A DNA stretch of 64,000 nucleotides from Nocardioides sediminis. Its GTDB lineage: Bacteria; Actinomycetota; Actinomycetes; Propionibacteriales; Nocardioidaceae. Made by a program: the position numbers and the translations under genes. Below the pieces are notes generated by a model, which ran no database searches, was not told the DNA's origin, and saw nothing but the letters and a program-made list of their open reading frames with translations. The stretch spans positions 434,001-498,000 of the forward strand of contig NZ_PZYZ01000002.1 in NCBI RefSeq assembly GCF_003047295.1, written 5' to 3'. Shown here piece by piece: positions 38,172-46,439 of the stretch (its first letter is position 1; each line of letters opens with the position of its first letter).

Positions 38172-38220
38172 CGTTTGCGTGCGTTTGCTTCATTCAAAGC
38201 AGATTTGGAGCGGGTGTCAA
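38172..38220 (-). promoter_or_regulatory. Strong promoter of the LysM gene with direct repeats
   Basis: Read on the minus strand: TTGACA (38220-38215), 17 bases, TTGAAT (38197-38192). This is the best vegetative-type promoter in the window. Two CGTTTGC units (plus-strand 38172-38178 and 38182-38188, 10 bp apart) overlap the predicted start site and could be bound by a repressor. TAGGGT at 38237-38242 on the plus strand is the divergent -10 for the next gene, 7 bases before its ATG. Confidence 0.65.
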
Positions 38221-38249
38221 CGGGTTGTGCACAGGCTAGGGTGCTCCCC

Positions 38250-38780
38250 ATGCGCTGGGAGGAACGGCTCTTCGAGCTCTTCGACGACCTCGAGGGCCAG
38301 GCCTCGGCCCTGTACGACGTGGAGCGCGGCGCCGAGCTCGTCGACCGCAGCCGCGCGGAGTACCACCACGTCGCGCTCGTCAGCAGGCTCGTGGCCTCGG
38401 TCGGCTCCATGCTCGCCCTGGAGGTCGCCGGCGTGGGCCGGGTGGAGGGCGAGCTGCGGCGCACGGGGGACGGCTGGTGCCTGCTCAGCGGCCACCAGCA
38501 GGACTGGATCGTGCGCACCGCCCGGATCCACGCGGTCCACGGCGCCTCGGACCGCTCCGTGCCCGAGGTGGCCTGGTCACCGCTGCAGAAGTTGGGCCTC
38601 GGGTCGACGCTGCGGCGCCTGGCCGAGTCGGGAGCACGGTGCCTGGTGCACCTCGCCGACGGGGCGCAGCACGAGGCGGTCGTGCGCCGGGTCGGTCACG
38701 ACTTCGTCGAGGTGGAGTCGCCCGCGGGCGCGCGGGTGCTGGTGGCCTTCGACGCGATCGCGGCGGTCCAGTCGCGCTGA
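38250..38780 (+). CDS. Conserved hypothetical protein
   Basis: 176 aa, no domain I can name with confidence. Starts MRWEERLFELFDDLEGQASALYDVERGAEL, an amphipathic helical region, then alternates short beta segments (GWCLLSGHQQDWIVRTARIHAV; GARCLVHLADGAQHEAVVRRVGHDFVEV) that resemble an SH3-like or PRC-like barrel. No signal peptide. Leaderless start is likely from TAGGGT at 38237-38242. Converges with tatB after 4 bp. Relatives occur near secA/tatB in actinobacteria, as I recall; the role is unknown. Confidence 0.75.
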   Translation: MRWEERLFELFDDLEGQASALYDVERGAELVDRSRAEYHHVALVSRLVASVGSMLALEVAGVGRVEGELRRTGDGWCLLSGHQQDWIVRTARIHAVHGASDRSVPEVAWSPLQKLGLGSTLRRLAESGARCLVHLADGAQHEAVVRRVGHDFVEVESPAGARVLVAFDAIAAVQSR

Positions 38781-38784
38781 CGCG

Positions 38785-39105
38785 TCAGGTCGCGTCGACG
38801 TCGTACGGCGGGAGCTGGCCCTCGGCGAGCTCGAGCTGGCGGGGCGGCCGCTCGTCCTCGTCCTCCATCGCCTCGATGATGTGCTTGCGCACGATGTTGC
38901 GGGGGTCGAGGTCGCGCAGCTCGAGGTCGGAGTACTCCGGACCCAGCTCGGTGCGCAGCTCGTCGCGTGCGGAGTTGGCCATGGCCCGCGCCTTGCGCAG
39001 CATGACGCCGGCCTGCTTGGCCATCACGGGCAGCCGCTCGGGGCCGAAGACGATCACGGCCACCAGGGCGATGACAGCCAGCTCGAGCAGCCCGACGTCG
39101 AACAT
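38785..39105 (-). CDS. tatB: Sec-independent protein translocase TatB
   Basis: 106 aa. Typical N-terminus MFDVGLLELAVIALVAVIVFGPERLP with an N-out helix (about residues 5-21) and the FGPERLP hinge, then an amphipathic helix (ARAMANSARDELRTELG) and a charged tail. It works with TatA and TatC to receive folded twin-arginine substrates. In-frame ATG 39105; 3 bp after the mrp stop on the same strand, so co-transcribed with it. TatA and TatC genes are not in this window. Confidence 0.93.
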   Translation of the reverse strand: MFDVGLLELAVIALVAVIVFGPERLPVMAKQAGVMLRKARAMANSARDELRTELGPEYSDLELRDLDPRNIVRKHIIEAMEDEDERPPRQLELAEGQLPPYDVDAT

Positions 39106-39108
39106 GGG

Positions 39109-40254
39109 TCAGAACTTAGCGGTCGGGGTGAGCCCCAGCTGCATGCCGGCCAGTCCGCGTCCGCGGCCGGCGAGCTTGTCGGCCACCGAGCGCAGCTCCA
39201 CGGCCGCCGGTGCCGTGGGGTCGGACTCGACGATCGGCTTGCCGGCGTCGCCGCCCTCGCGCAGCGACGGGTCGAGCGGGATGCGACCCAGGACCGGCAC
39301 GTCGTACCCGAAGCGCTGCGACAGGGTCGAGGCGACGCGGTCGCCCCCGCCGCTGCCGAAGACCTCCATCGTGGAGCCGTCGGGCAGGGTCAGGAAGCTC
39401 ATGTTCTCCACGACGCCGACGACGCGCTGGTGCATCATCGAGGCCATCGTGCCGGCGCGCTCGGCGACCTCGGCCGCCGCCTCCTGCGGGGTCGTCACGA
39501 CGACGACCTCCGCGCTGGGCAGGTGCTGGCCCAGCGAGATGGCGATGTCGCCGGTGCCCGGGGGGAGGTCGAGCAGCAGCGCGTCGAGGTCGCCCCAGTA
39601 GACGTCGGCCAGCATCTGCACCAGCGCCCGGTCGAGCATGGGACCACGCCACGCCACCACCTGGTCGCGGCGCGGCTTGAGCATGCCGATGGAGATGACC
39701 GAGACGCCCGACGAGGTGGGGACCGGCATGATCAGGTCGTCGACCTGGGTGGGGCGGGCGTCGGCGACCCCGAGCATGGCCGGCACGGAGTGGCCGTAGA
39801 TGTCGGCGTCGACGACCCCGACCTTGAGGCCCTGGGCCGCCAGCGCGAGCGCGAGGTTGACGGTGACCGAGGACTTGCCGACGCCGCCCTTGCCGCTCGC
39901 GATGGCGTAGACCTTGGTCAGGGAGCCGGGCTGGGCGAACGGGATCTCCCGCTGCGCCTGGCCGCCGGCCAGCGTCTCCTTGAGGCCGGCCCGCTGCTCG
40001 GGCGTCATCACGCCGAGGGTGAGGTCGACCGAGGTGACGCCGGGCACGGCGGTGACGGCCGCGGTGACGTCACGGTTGATGGTGTCCTTGAGCGGGCATC
40101 CGGCCACCGTCAGCAGCACGTGGACCGAGACCGTCCCGTCCTCGGCGACCGCCACCGAGTCGACCATCCCGAGCTCGGTGATGGGCCGCTTGATCTCAGG
40201 ATCGTTCACGGTCGCGAGCGCGTCCATGACCTGCTGCTGCGTGGGGGTGCTCAT
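39109..40254 (-). CDS. Mrp/ApbC-type P-loop ATPase (iron-sulfur carrier)
   Basis: 381 aa. An N-terminal MIP18/DUF59 domain (about residues 1-90; TVNDPEIKRPITELGMV) is followed by a deviant Walker A KGGVGKSSVTVNLALALA (about 120-137), VDADIYGHSVP and LLDLPPGTGDIAISLGQ (about 200-220). Mrp proteins carry and transfer 4Fe-4S clusters using ATP. Here the CxxC of the C-terminal region is not obvious, so the cluster site is uncertain. Begins 11 bp after the DUF1003 stop on the minus strand and continues into tatB. Confidence 0.92.
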   Translation of the reverse strand: MSTPTQQQVMDALATVNDPEIKRPITELGMVDSVAVAEDGTVSVHVLLTVAGCPLKDTINRDVTAAVTAVPGVTSVDLTLGVMTPEQRAGLKETLAGGQAQREIPFAQPGSLTKVYAIASGKGGVGKSSVTVNLALALAAQGLKVGVVDADIYGHSVPAMLGVADARPTQVDDLIMPVPTSSGVSVISIGMLKPRRDQVVAWRGPMLDRALVQMLADVYWGDLDALLLDLPPGTGDIAISLGQHLPSAEVVVVTTPQEAAAEVAERAGTMASMMHQRVVGVVENMSFLTLPDGSTMEVFGSGGGDRVASTLSQRFGYDVPVLGRIPLDPSLREGGDAGKPIVESDPTAPAAVELRSVADKLAGRGRGLAGMQLGLTPTAKF

Positions 40255-40265
40255 GATGGATGAGT

Positions 40266-40790
40266 CTACGAGCCGCGTGGTTCCTCGGAGGGTTCGGGCC
40301 GGGCCTTGGTCAGCTCCTCGATGTCACCGACGAGGCCGCGCAGCTCCGAGCGCAGGAAGTCCCGGGTGGCGACCTCGCCGACCGACATGCGCAGCGACGC
40401 CACCTCGCGGGCGAGGAACTCCATGTCGGCGTGGGCGCGCGCGTTGGCCTGCCGGTCCTGCTCGGCCACGACCTTGTCGCGCTGCTCCTGCCGGTTCTGG
40501 GCCAGCAGGATCAGCGGGGCGGCGTACGACGCCTGCAGGCTGAGCATGAGGGTCAGGAAGATGAACGGGAACGGGTCGAAGCGCAGGTCGGAGGGGGCCA
40601 GGGCGTTCCAGGTGATCCACACCAGGACGAAGACCGTCATCCAGAGGAGGAACCGCGCGGTCCCCATGAAGCGGGCGAACTGCTCGGCGAAGACGCCGAA
40701 CGCGTCCGCGTCGTAGCTGGGACGCCGGACCAGGTGACGGCGGACGTCGCGCGGGGTGTCGAGGCGCGCGCGGGCGCGGGAGTCGCTCAT
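40266..40790 (-). CDS. DUF1003 membrane protein
   Basis: 174 aa. DUF1003 signature: ARFMGTARFLLWMTVFVLVWITWNAL (helix 1, about residues 40-62), FDPFPFIFLTLMLSLQASYAAPLILLAQNRQEQRDK (helix 2, about 72-105), then a cytoplasmic coiled-coil of Arg/Glu-rich residues. Function unknown. ATG 40790 overlaps the stop of the MgtE-N/CBS gene by 4 bp; these two families are paired in many actinobacteria, suggesting a joint role, possibly in divalent-cation homeostasis. Confidence 0.9.
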   Translation of the reverse strand: MSDSRARARLDTPRDVRRHLVRRPSYDADAFGVFAEQFARFMGTARFLLWMTVFVLVWITWNALAPSDLRFDPFPFIFLTLMLSLQASYAAPLILLAQNRQEQRDKVVAEQDRQANARAHADMEFLAREVASLRMSVGEVATRDFLRSELRGLVGDIEELTKARPEPSEEPRGS

Positions 40791-42076
40791 CGGCCACCTC
40801 CCTGCGGCCGGGTCGTCCGGGCGGTGATCGGGCCGGGGCGGGCGGCGTTGTCCCGCCAGTTGTCGGGGAGCATGTGGTCGAGCAGGTCGTCCACGGTGAC
40901 GGCGCCGAGGAGCCGGCCCTCGTCGTCGACGACGGGCGCGGCGACGAGGTTGTACGTCGCGAGGTGGGCCGCGACCTCGTCGATGCCGGCGTCCGGGCGC
41001 AGCGGGTCCAGGGACTCGTCCAGGGCCGCGGCGACCAGGGTCGAGGGCGGCTCGCGCAGCAGCCGCTGGATGTGGGCGGCCCCCAGCAGCCTGCCGGTGG
41101 GCGTCTCGAGCGGCTGGCGGCAGACATAGACGAGGGCGGCGAGGGCCGGGGTGAGCTCGGGGTCGCGGACGTGGGCCAGCGCCTCGGCGATGGTCGCGTC
41201 GGGGGAGAGGATCACCGGCTCGGGCGTCATCATGGCCCCCGCGGTGTCCTCGACGTAGGACATGAGGCGCCGCACGTCGTCGGCCTCGTCGGGCTCCATG
41301 AGGCCCAGCAGCGTGGCGGCGGTCTCGGGGTTGAGGTCGGCGATCAGGTCGGCGGCGTCGTCGGCCGACATCTCTTCGAGGATGTCCGCGGCACGCTCGG
41401 AGTCGAGGTGCTCGAGGATCTCGACCTGGTCCTCGTCCGGCAGCTCCTCCAGGACGTCGGCCAGGCGCTCGTCGTCGAGGGCCGCCACCACCGCGGAGCG
41501 GCGCTCGGCGGGCAGGTCGTGGATCATGTTGGCCGCGTCGGCCGGCTTCATCTCATTGAGCGCCGCGATCAGGTGGGTGGCGCCTTGCGTGTCCTGGCGG
41601 CGGGTCAGGCCGGTGACCTCGCCCCACTCGACGATGTGCGTCTGGCCGCGGCGGCGGAAGCCCTTGGACGGCTCCTGGACGGCCACCCTCGAGAGCACCC
41701 AGTCGCGGTTGCGCGCCTGCTCCATGCCGACGTCGTACACGGTGCCGGTGATGCCGTTGGAGGTGATGGTGACCTGGCGGTCCAGCATCTGGCCCATGAC
41801 GAGCGTCTCGGTCGAGCGCTGCTCGAAACGACGCATGTTGAGCAGGCCGGTGGTGTGCACCTGGCCGGAGTCGATCGCGGTCACGCGGGTCATCGGGACG
41901 AAGATCCGCTTGCGCCCGAAGACGTCCGCGACCAGGCCCAGCACCCGCGGCTGGGTCGTGTCGCTGCGCAGGGCCACGACGACGTCGCGCACCTTGGCCA
42001 CCTGGTCGCCGAGCGGGTCGAAGACCGGGAGACCGACGAGTCGGGCGAGGAAGACCCTGGTCGGCGTGGTGCTCAT
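40787..42076 (-). CDS. MgtE N-domain / CBS protein without transporter domain
   Basis: 429 aa. PRC-barrel-like N-terminus (VFLARLVGLPVFDPLGDQVAKVRDVV, about residues 8-33), a second barrel-like part, an MgtE intracellular N domain of helical repeats (about 165-285: ALNEMKPADAANMIHDLP ... LEELPDEDQVEILEHLD ... LADLNPETAATLLGLM-like) and two CBS motifs (about 290-405). In MgtE these sense cytosolic magnesium, but the membrane pore is missing here, so it is a stand-alone sensor. ATG 42076 has GAGGAGCG before it; coupled to DUF1003. Confidence 0.9.
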   Translation of the reverse strand: MSTTPTRVFLARLVGLPVFDPLGDQVAKVRDVVVALRSDTTQPRVLGLVADVFGRKRIFVPMTRVTAIDSGQVHTTGLLNMRRFEQRSTETLVMGQMLDRQVTITSNGITGTVYDVGMEQARNRDWVLSRVAVQEPSKGFRRRGQTHIVEWGEVTGLTRRQDTQGATHLIAALNEMKPADAANMIHDLPAERRSAVVAALDDERLADVLEELPDEDQVEILEHLDSERAADILEEMSADDAADLIADLNPETAATLLGLMEPDEADDVRRLMSYVEDTAGAMMTPEPVILSPDATIAEALAHVRDPELTPALAALVYVCRQPLETPTGRLLGAAHIQRLLREPPSTLVAAALDESLDPLRPDAGIDEVAAHLATYNLVAAPVVDDEGRLLGAVTVDDLLDHMLPDNWRDNAARPGPITARTTRPQGGGR

Positions 42077-42189
42077 CGCTCCTCCTCTCCGATCGTGCTC
42101 GATCGTGTCCCGGCAGCGAAGGCTACCGCTCCGGGACGTGCCGACGTGACGATGACGCGGAGGCCACGACGTCACCTACAGTGGATCGC

Positions 42190-42633
42190 ATGGTCGCCAC
42201 CTTGAAGAGCTCGGTCCGCTCGGGCGTGCTGCTCTGCACCCTCGTCCTCGGTGCGTCGGTTCTCGGCGCCTGCGGTTCCGAGGACAGCGAGGAACCGGCA
42301 GCGGAGACCGCCTCGGAGTCCAGCGCCACCGAGACCCCGTCGGAGTCGCCCACCGAGTCCGCGTCGCCGGCCGAGCCGGCGACCGACCCGGCCAACGGCC
42401 TGCCGGTGTGCTCGGAGGTCTGGGTCGACGGCCTCGACCTGCCCAAGGACTACACCTCGTGCTCCGAGGACGGGACCGAGGTCAAGCCCGAGAAGAAGAT
42501 GTGCGGCTTCGGCAGCCCGATGATCATCCACGAGGACCGCTTCTACGCACTGCGTGGCAACCGGGTCAACGACGTCGGCGACACCGCGACGAGCGAGCAG
42601 TTCCAATCAGCTCTCGAGGCCTGCCAGGCCTGA
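42190..42633 (+). CDS. Small secreted lipoprotein, function unknown
   Basis: 147 aa. Signal peptide VRSGVLLCTLVLGASVLGAC with lipobox LGAC (Cys at about residue 28), then a Ser/Glu/Thr-rich linker (about 30-70) and a compact C-terminal domain with four Cys (PVCSEVW, TSCSEDG, KMCGFG, EACQA) that may form two disulfides. Start chosen at ATG 42190: TACAGT (42177-42182) lies 7 bases ahead, so a leaderless mRNA is likely and the GTG at 42181 falls in the -10. Divergent from the MgtE-N/CBS gene. Confidence 0.75.
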   Translation: MVATLKSSVRSGVLLCTLVLGASVLGACGSEDSEEPAAETASESSATETPSESPTESASPAEPATDPANGLPVCSEVWVDGLDLPKDYTSCSEDGTEVKPEKKMCGFGSPMIIHEDRFYALRGNRVNDVGDTATSEQFQSALEACQA

Positions 42634-42753
42634 CCCGCGGACGACGGGGCGCGGCGCCGCCACGGCGCGACGCGGTCCCGGTCGGCACGAGAGAGCCACG
42701 AGAGAGCACAGCACCCTGAACACGGTCACGACACTGGGGGGAATCCCATCACC

Positions 42754-44151
42754 ATGAAGTCCACACGCCCGATCACGGCTGCGGTCGCCACGCTGGCGCT
42801 CCTCGCGCCGCTGACCTTCACCGCGGTCCAGGTCGCCGGGGGTGAGCCCGCTGCCGCGACCACCACTACGCCGACGCCGACCCCGGTGCCCACCACGCCG
42901 GCGCCGACCACGACGCCGACCGAGGACCCCACCGAGGACGCCGACAAGTCGTGGCACCCCCGCCCGGGCGTGCGGTTCAACGAGCCCCGCGACCCCGAGC
43001 AGTCGCACAAGATCAACCGCTACATCCGCAACGCGATCGCCAACACGCCCAAGGGCGAGTCGATGAAGCTGGTCACCTGGAACTTCAGCAACCAGCTCTT
43101 CGTCAACGACATCATCGCCGCCCACAAGCGCGGCGTGAGCGTCCGGCTGATCATGGCCAACGGTCTCGCGGACGACCAGAGCCGCACGCGCGGCTACTAC
43201 TGGCAGGTCAAGCGGGCGCTGAAGAAGGGCAACAAGAAGCGTCCGGGCTACCTCAAGAGCTGGGCGCGCACGTGCAAGAACTCCTGCCGCGGCAAGGAGG
43301 GCATCCAGCACGGCAAGTGGTTCATGTTCAGCCGCACCGGGGCGCGCAACCAGGTCGTCATGTCGACCTCGGCCAACCTCACCGACGCCGCCGCGTACAA
43401 CCAGTGGAACGACCTGCTGACCGTCCAGGGCCGACAGGGCACCTACGACAGCTACGAGGCCGTGTTCAAGGAGATGTCGCGCGACCGGCAGGTCAAGCCC
43501 GCGTTCCGGACCTTCGACGACCGCAACTTCGACGGCTGGTTCTTCCCCCAGATGGGCCCGCTGCGCAACCACAACGTGATCCGGCTGCTGAACAAGGTGA
43601 AGTGCAAGGGCGCCCGCGGCGACGCCGGCAAGAACGGTCGCACCGTCATCCGGGTCTCGCAGGCGGTCTTCAACGGGCGTCCCGGCTCGGCCATCGCCAA
43701 GAAGCTCAAGGGCCTGCACAAGCAGGGCTGCAACATCAAGCTCGTCTACGGCGTGCTCAACAAGAACTCCAAGAAGCTGCTGGAGGACATCCCCAGCCGG
43801 ACCATCCTGGAGGACACCAACGGCGACGGCTTCGTGGACCGCTACATCCACATGAAGGCGCTGACCATCTCCGGGCACTACAAGCGCAACCGGCAGGCGC
43901 ACGTCGTCTACCAGGGCAGCGCCAACTTCTCGGGGATGGCCACGCTGTCCGACGAGCAGGGCTTCATCATCAACAGCCAGAAGCTGGAGAAGTCCTACTC
44001 CAGGTTCATCAACAAGCTGTTCAAGAACCCGCCGCCGCAGGGCCAGGACCTGATCAAGGAGATCGTGCTGCGCCAGCAGGCGGGCTTCGACCCCTTCGCC
44101 CAGGTCCGCGAGGAGATGGGCATGGGCGCGATGCAGCCCGCGGTGGACTGA
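42754..44151 (+). CDS. Secreted phospholipase D-like protein
   Basis: 465 aa. Signal peptide (ITAAVATLALLAPLTFTAVQVAGG) and a Thr/Pro-rich linker to about residue 65. Two HxK phosphodiesterase motifs follow: IQHGKWFMFS with downstream STSANLTD (about 185-213) and YIHMKALTISGH with QGSANFSG (about 365-393). This two-HKD layout is that of PLD superfamily hydrolases acting on phospholipids or nucleic acids; the substrate is unknown. GGGGGGAA at 42736-42743 is the ribosome binding site. Next to the RCC1-nuclease gene, with which it may share an extracellular role. A GNRA-capped terminator follows. Confidence 0.85.
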   Translation: MKSTRPITAAVATLALLAPLTFTAVQVAGGEPAAATTTTPTPTPVPTTPAPTTTPTEDPTEDADKSWHPRPGVRFNEPRDPEQSHKINRYIRNAIANTPKGESMKLVTWNFSNQLFVNDIIAAHKRGVSVRLIMANGLADDQSRTRGYYWQVKRALKKGNKKRPGYLKSWARTCKNSCRGKEGIQHGKWFMFSRTGARNQVVMSTSANLTDAAAYNQWNDLLTVQGRQGTYDSYEAVFKEMSRDRQVKPAFRTFDDRNFDGWFFPQMGPLRNHNVIRLLNKVKCKGARGDAGKNGRTVIRVSQAVFNGRPGSAIAKKLKGLHKQGCNIKLVYGVLNKNSKKLLEDIPSRTILEDTNGDGFVDRYIHMKALTISGHYKRNRQAHVVYQGSANFSGMATLSDEQGFIINSQKLEKSYSRFINKLFKNPPPQGQDLIKEIVLRQQAGFDPFAQVREEMGMGAMQPAVD

Positions 44152-44177
44152 CGCCCCGCATGCGCGGCGTACGACGT

Positions 44178-44215
44178 GACCGGCGGTCGTGAGGGCAACC
44201 TCGCGGCCGCCGGTC
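44178..44215 (+). terminator. 17-bp hairpin with GCAA loop after the PLD gene
   Basis: Arms 44178-44194 and 44199-44215 pair fully, with two G-U wobbles, around a GCAA tetraloop. Starts 27 bp after the stop. Clear intrinsic terminator by stem quality, without a U-tract. Confidence 0.75.
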
Positions 44216-44258
44216 GCGTCTCCCACTGGGGATATTGGGCGCGTGCGGTCTGGCTCCT

Positions 44259-44282
44259 GTGACGATTGTGACTTACCGTGAC
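44259..44282 (+). promoter_or_regulatory. Triple GTGAC direct repeat (MtrA-box-like)
   Basis: GTGAC occurs at 44259, 44268 and 44278, separated by 4 and 5 bases; the first pair fits GTNAC-N4-GTNAC exactly. It lies 53-76 bases before the RCC1-nuclease start codon. Similar repeats precede the amidase gene at 4086. MtrA is encoded at 25898. Confidence 0.45.
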
Positions 44283-44334
44283 TTGTGTTGCCCCTGATGC
44301 CTTGCCCGTCGCACTGCCTACCTCGGAGGTCGCC

Positions 44335-46314
44335 ATGAAGGCGTACGCCGCCCTCATCGCCCTGGTCGTGAGCCTGCTGTCCCCGGTGGCCCTGGCCGCC
44401 CCCGCAGCGGCCGCGCCGACCCAGAACGGGTCGACCAGCACGCTCGGCAGCACGGACGACTCCTCGTCCCGGCTCTCCACGAGCCTGTCGCGGCGCAAGG
44501 CCGGGATGGAGTCGGTCTCGAGCGGGGGCGAGCACACCTGCCGCCTGCCCGGCGACGGGTCGCTGGTCTGCTGGGGACGCAACTCCTTCGGCCAGCTCGG
44601 CGACGGCAAGAAGGGCACCCAGACCCCGACCCCGCAGCGGGTGACCCAGGGCAAGCCGTGGCGGCGCGTGTCGGCCGGCGGCGGCACCACCTGCGGCATC
44701 AAGAAGAACCAGCGCCTCTTCTGCTGGGGCGTCAACCACCGCGGCCAGCTCGGCATCGGGAGCACCAAGCCGCGCACGCGCCCGACCGTGGTCGCCAAGT
44801 CCAAGCGCTGGACCTCGGTCAGCGCCGGCTGGTTCAACACCTGCGGCATCACCAAGCAGACCAAGCTCTACTGCTGGGGCGACAACGCCGCGGGCCAGAT
44901 CGGCGACGGCGGCAAGGCCAAGGTCCGGACCAAGCCGACCCTGGTCAAGCGGGGCAAGAACTGGGCGTCGGTCGCGGTCGGCAGCCGCTTCGTGTGCGCC
45001 ACCAAGAAGGACGGCGCGCTGTTCTGCTGGGGCGGCAACCTCTTCGGCCAGCTCGGCCAGGGCAGCTACGGCGGCAAGTCCAAGCCCGCCCGGGTCGGCA
45101 CCAGCCGCAACTGGGCCGAGGTCTCCACCTCGTGGACCCACACCTGCGCCCGCAACACCAGCGGTGGCGTCTACTGCTGGGGCCGCAACACCTTCGGCCA
45201 GGTCGGCGACGGCAGCGTGACCACGACGCCGACCCCGCGCCAGGTCGTCGGCGGTCTCAAGGCGGTCGACGTCACGACGACCGAGGGTGCCTCGTGCGCC
45301 ATCGACGACAAGTCCCGCGTCCAGTGCTGGGGCAACAACGCCTACGGCGTGATCGGCGACGGCAGCAAGCCCTTCGTCACCTCGCCCGAAGCGGGGCCGG
45401 CCGACATGCGCGAGATCGAGGGCGGGTGGCGCCACGTGTGCGGGCACACGACCTCCGGGGCGCCCTACTGCTGGGGCCAGAACGACCGCGCCCAGCTCGG
45501 CAACGGCACCCTGACGAGCAGCCCGTCGCCCACCGAGGTCGAGCCACTCCCGCCGGCGGACCCGGGCGGGGTCACCGACTTCCGCATCGCCACCGTCAAC
45601 GCGCTCGGCAACGGCCACACGCGTCCCTACGCGCACGACGACGCCTTCGGCCCGTCGACCACTCGGATGACCTGGATGGCCGACCAGCTGGACAACTCGG
45701 CCATCGACATCATGGGCCTGCAGGAGACCAACGCCGACCAGACCTCGCACCTGGTCAAGGCCTCGCGCAACACCTGGGACGTCTACCCGCGGCCCGAGGC
45801 GGGCGACGACGCCGCCGAGGCCGCCCTGGCCTGGCGCACCAGCGTCTGGGAGCTGGTGGAGGCGACCACGATGATGAACCAGTTCATCGCCAAGGAGCTG
45901 CCGCGCCCGATCGTCAAGCTGCGGCACCGGGTGACGGGCAAGGAGATCTACGTCATCAACGTGCACAACGCGCCGTGGGACTACCAGTTCAAGCGCAACA
46001 AGGCGACCAACGTGCAGATCGCGAAGATCAACGAGCTGCGCGCCACCGGCACGCCGGTCTTCTACGTCGGCGACATGAACGAGAAGCGCGAGATCCTCTG
46101 CAAGGTGCTCTCCAAGACCGACCTGGTCAGCCCCTTCGGCGGTTCGTACGACGCCGCCACCGGCAAGTGCGTCAACCCGCCCAGCCGGATGCGCGTGGAC
46201 TGGATCTTCGGCTCGCCCGAGGCGACCTACGCCAACTTCGAGTACACCCGCCCGCCGCTGCTCAGCCTGGTCACCGACCACAACATGGCGCTGGTCGACG
46301 TACGCCTGCCCTGA
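44335..46314 (+). CDS. Secreted RCC1 propeller fused to endonuclease/exonuclease/phosphatase domain
   Basis: 659 aa. Signal peptide MKAYAALIALVVSLLSPVALAAP. Residues about 60-400 hold seven RCC1-type blades, each ending in a CWG motif with an earlier Cys (for example CRLPGDGSLVCWGRNSFGQLGDG-type units), suggesting one disulfide per blade. Residues about 415-659 are an EEP-fold hydrolase with GLQETN, YVINVHNAPWD, VGDMNE, MRVDWIFGS and TDHNM, the metal and catalytic residues of DNase I/sphingomyelinase-like enzymes. ATG 44335 has CGGAGG at ideal spacing; an upstream GTG at 44278 lies in the repeat array. Substrate unknown (extracellular DNA, lipid or nucleotide). Confidence 0.88.
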   Translation: MKAYAALIALVVSLLSPVALAAPAAAAPTQNGSTSTLGSTDDSSSRLSTSLSRRKAGMESVSSGGEHTCRLPGDGSLVCWGRNSFGQLGDGKKGTQTPTPQRVTQGKPWRRVSAGGGTTCGIKKNQRLFCWGVNHRGQLGIGSTKPRTRPTVVAKSKRWTSVSAGWFNTCGITKQTKLYCWGDNAAGQIGDGGKAKVRTKPTLVKRGKNWASVAVGSRFVCATKKDGALFCWGGNLFGQLGQGSYGGKSKPARVGTSRNWAEVSTSWTHTCARNTSGGVYCWGRNTFGQVGDGSVTTTPTPRQVVGGLKAVDVTTTEGASCAIDDKSRVQCWGNNAYGVIGDGSKPFVTSPEAGPADMREIEGGWRHVCGHTTSGAPYCWGQNDRAQLGNGTLTSSPSPTEVEPLPPADPGGVTDFRIATVNALGNGHTRPYAHDDAFGPSTTRMTWMADQLDNSAIDIMGLQETNADQTSHLVKASRNTWDVYPRPEAGDDAAEAALAWRTSVWELVEATTMMNQFIAKELPRPIVKLRHRVTGKEIYVINVHNAPWDYQFKRNKATNVQIAKINELRATGTPVFYVGDMNEKREILCKVLSKTDLVSPFGGSYDAATGKCVNPPSRMRVDWIFGSPEATYANFEYTRPPLLSLVTDHNMALVDVRLP

Positions 46315-46439
46315 CGCGGACCCACCGGACCGGAGCGTGCCGGGTCCGACTCGGTAGGGTCGGGCCCGGCACCACCGCAGCACCCGCACTACCGGCCAAC
46401 CGGGGCCGGCTGCACCGGCACGTGGAAGGGAAGTGAGTC

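Noticed and set aside
42607..46389. 1260-codon minus-strand frame opposite the PLD and RCC1 genes
   Set aside because: Shadow of high-GC coding; the sense strand has signal peptides, repeats and catalytic motifs.
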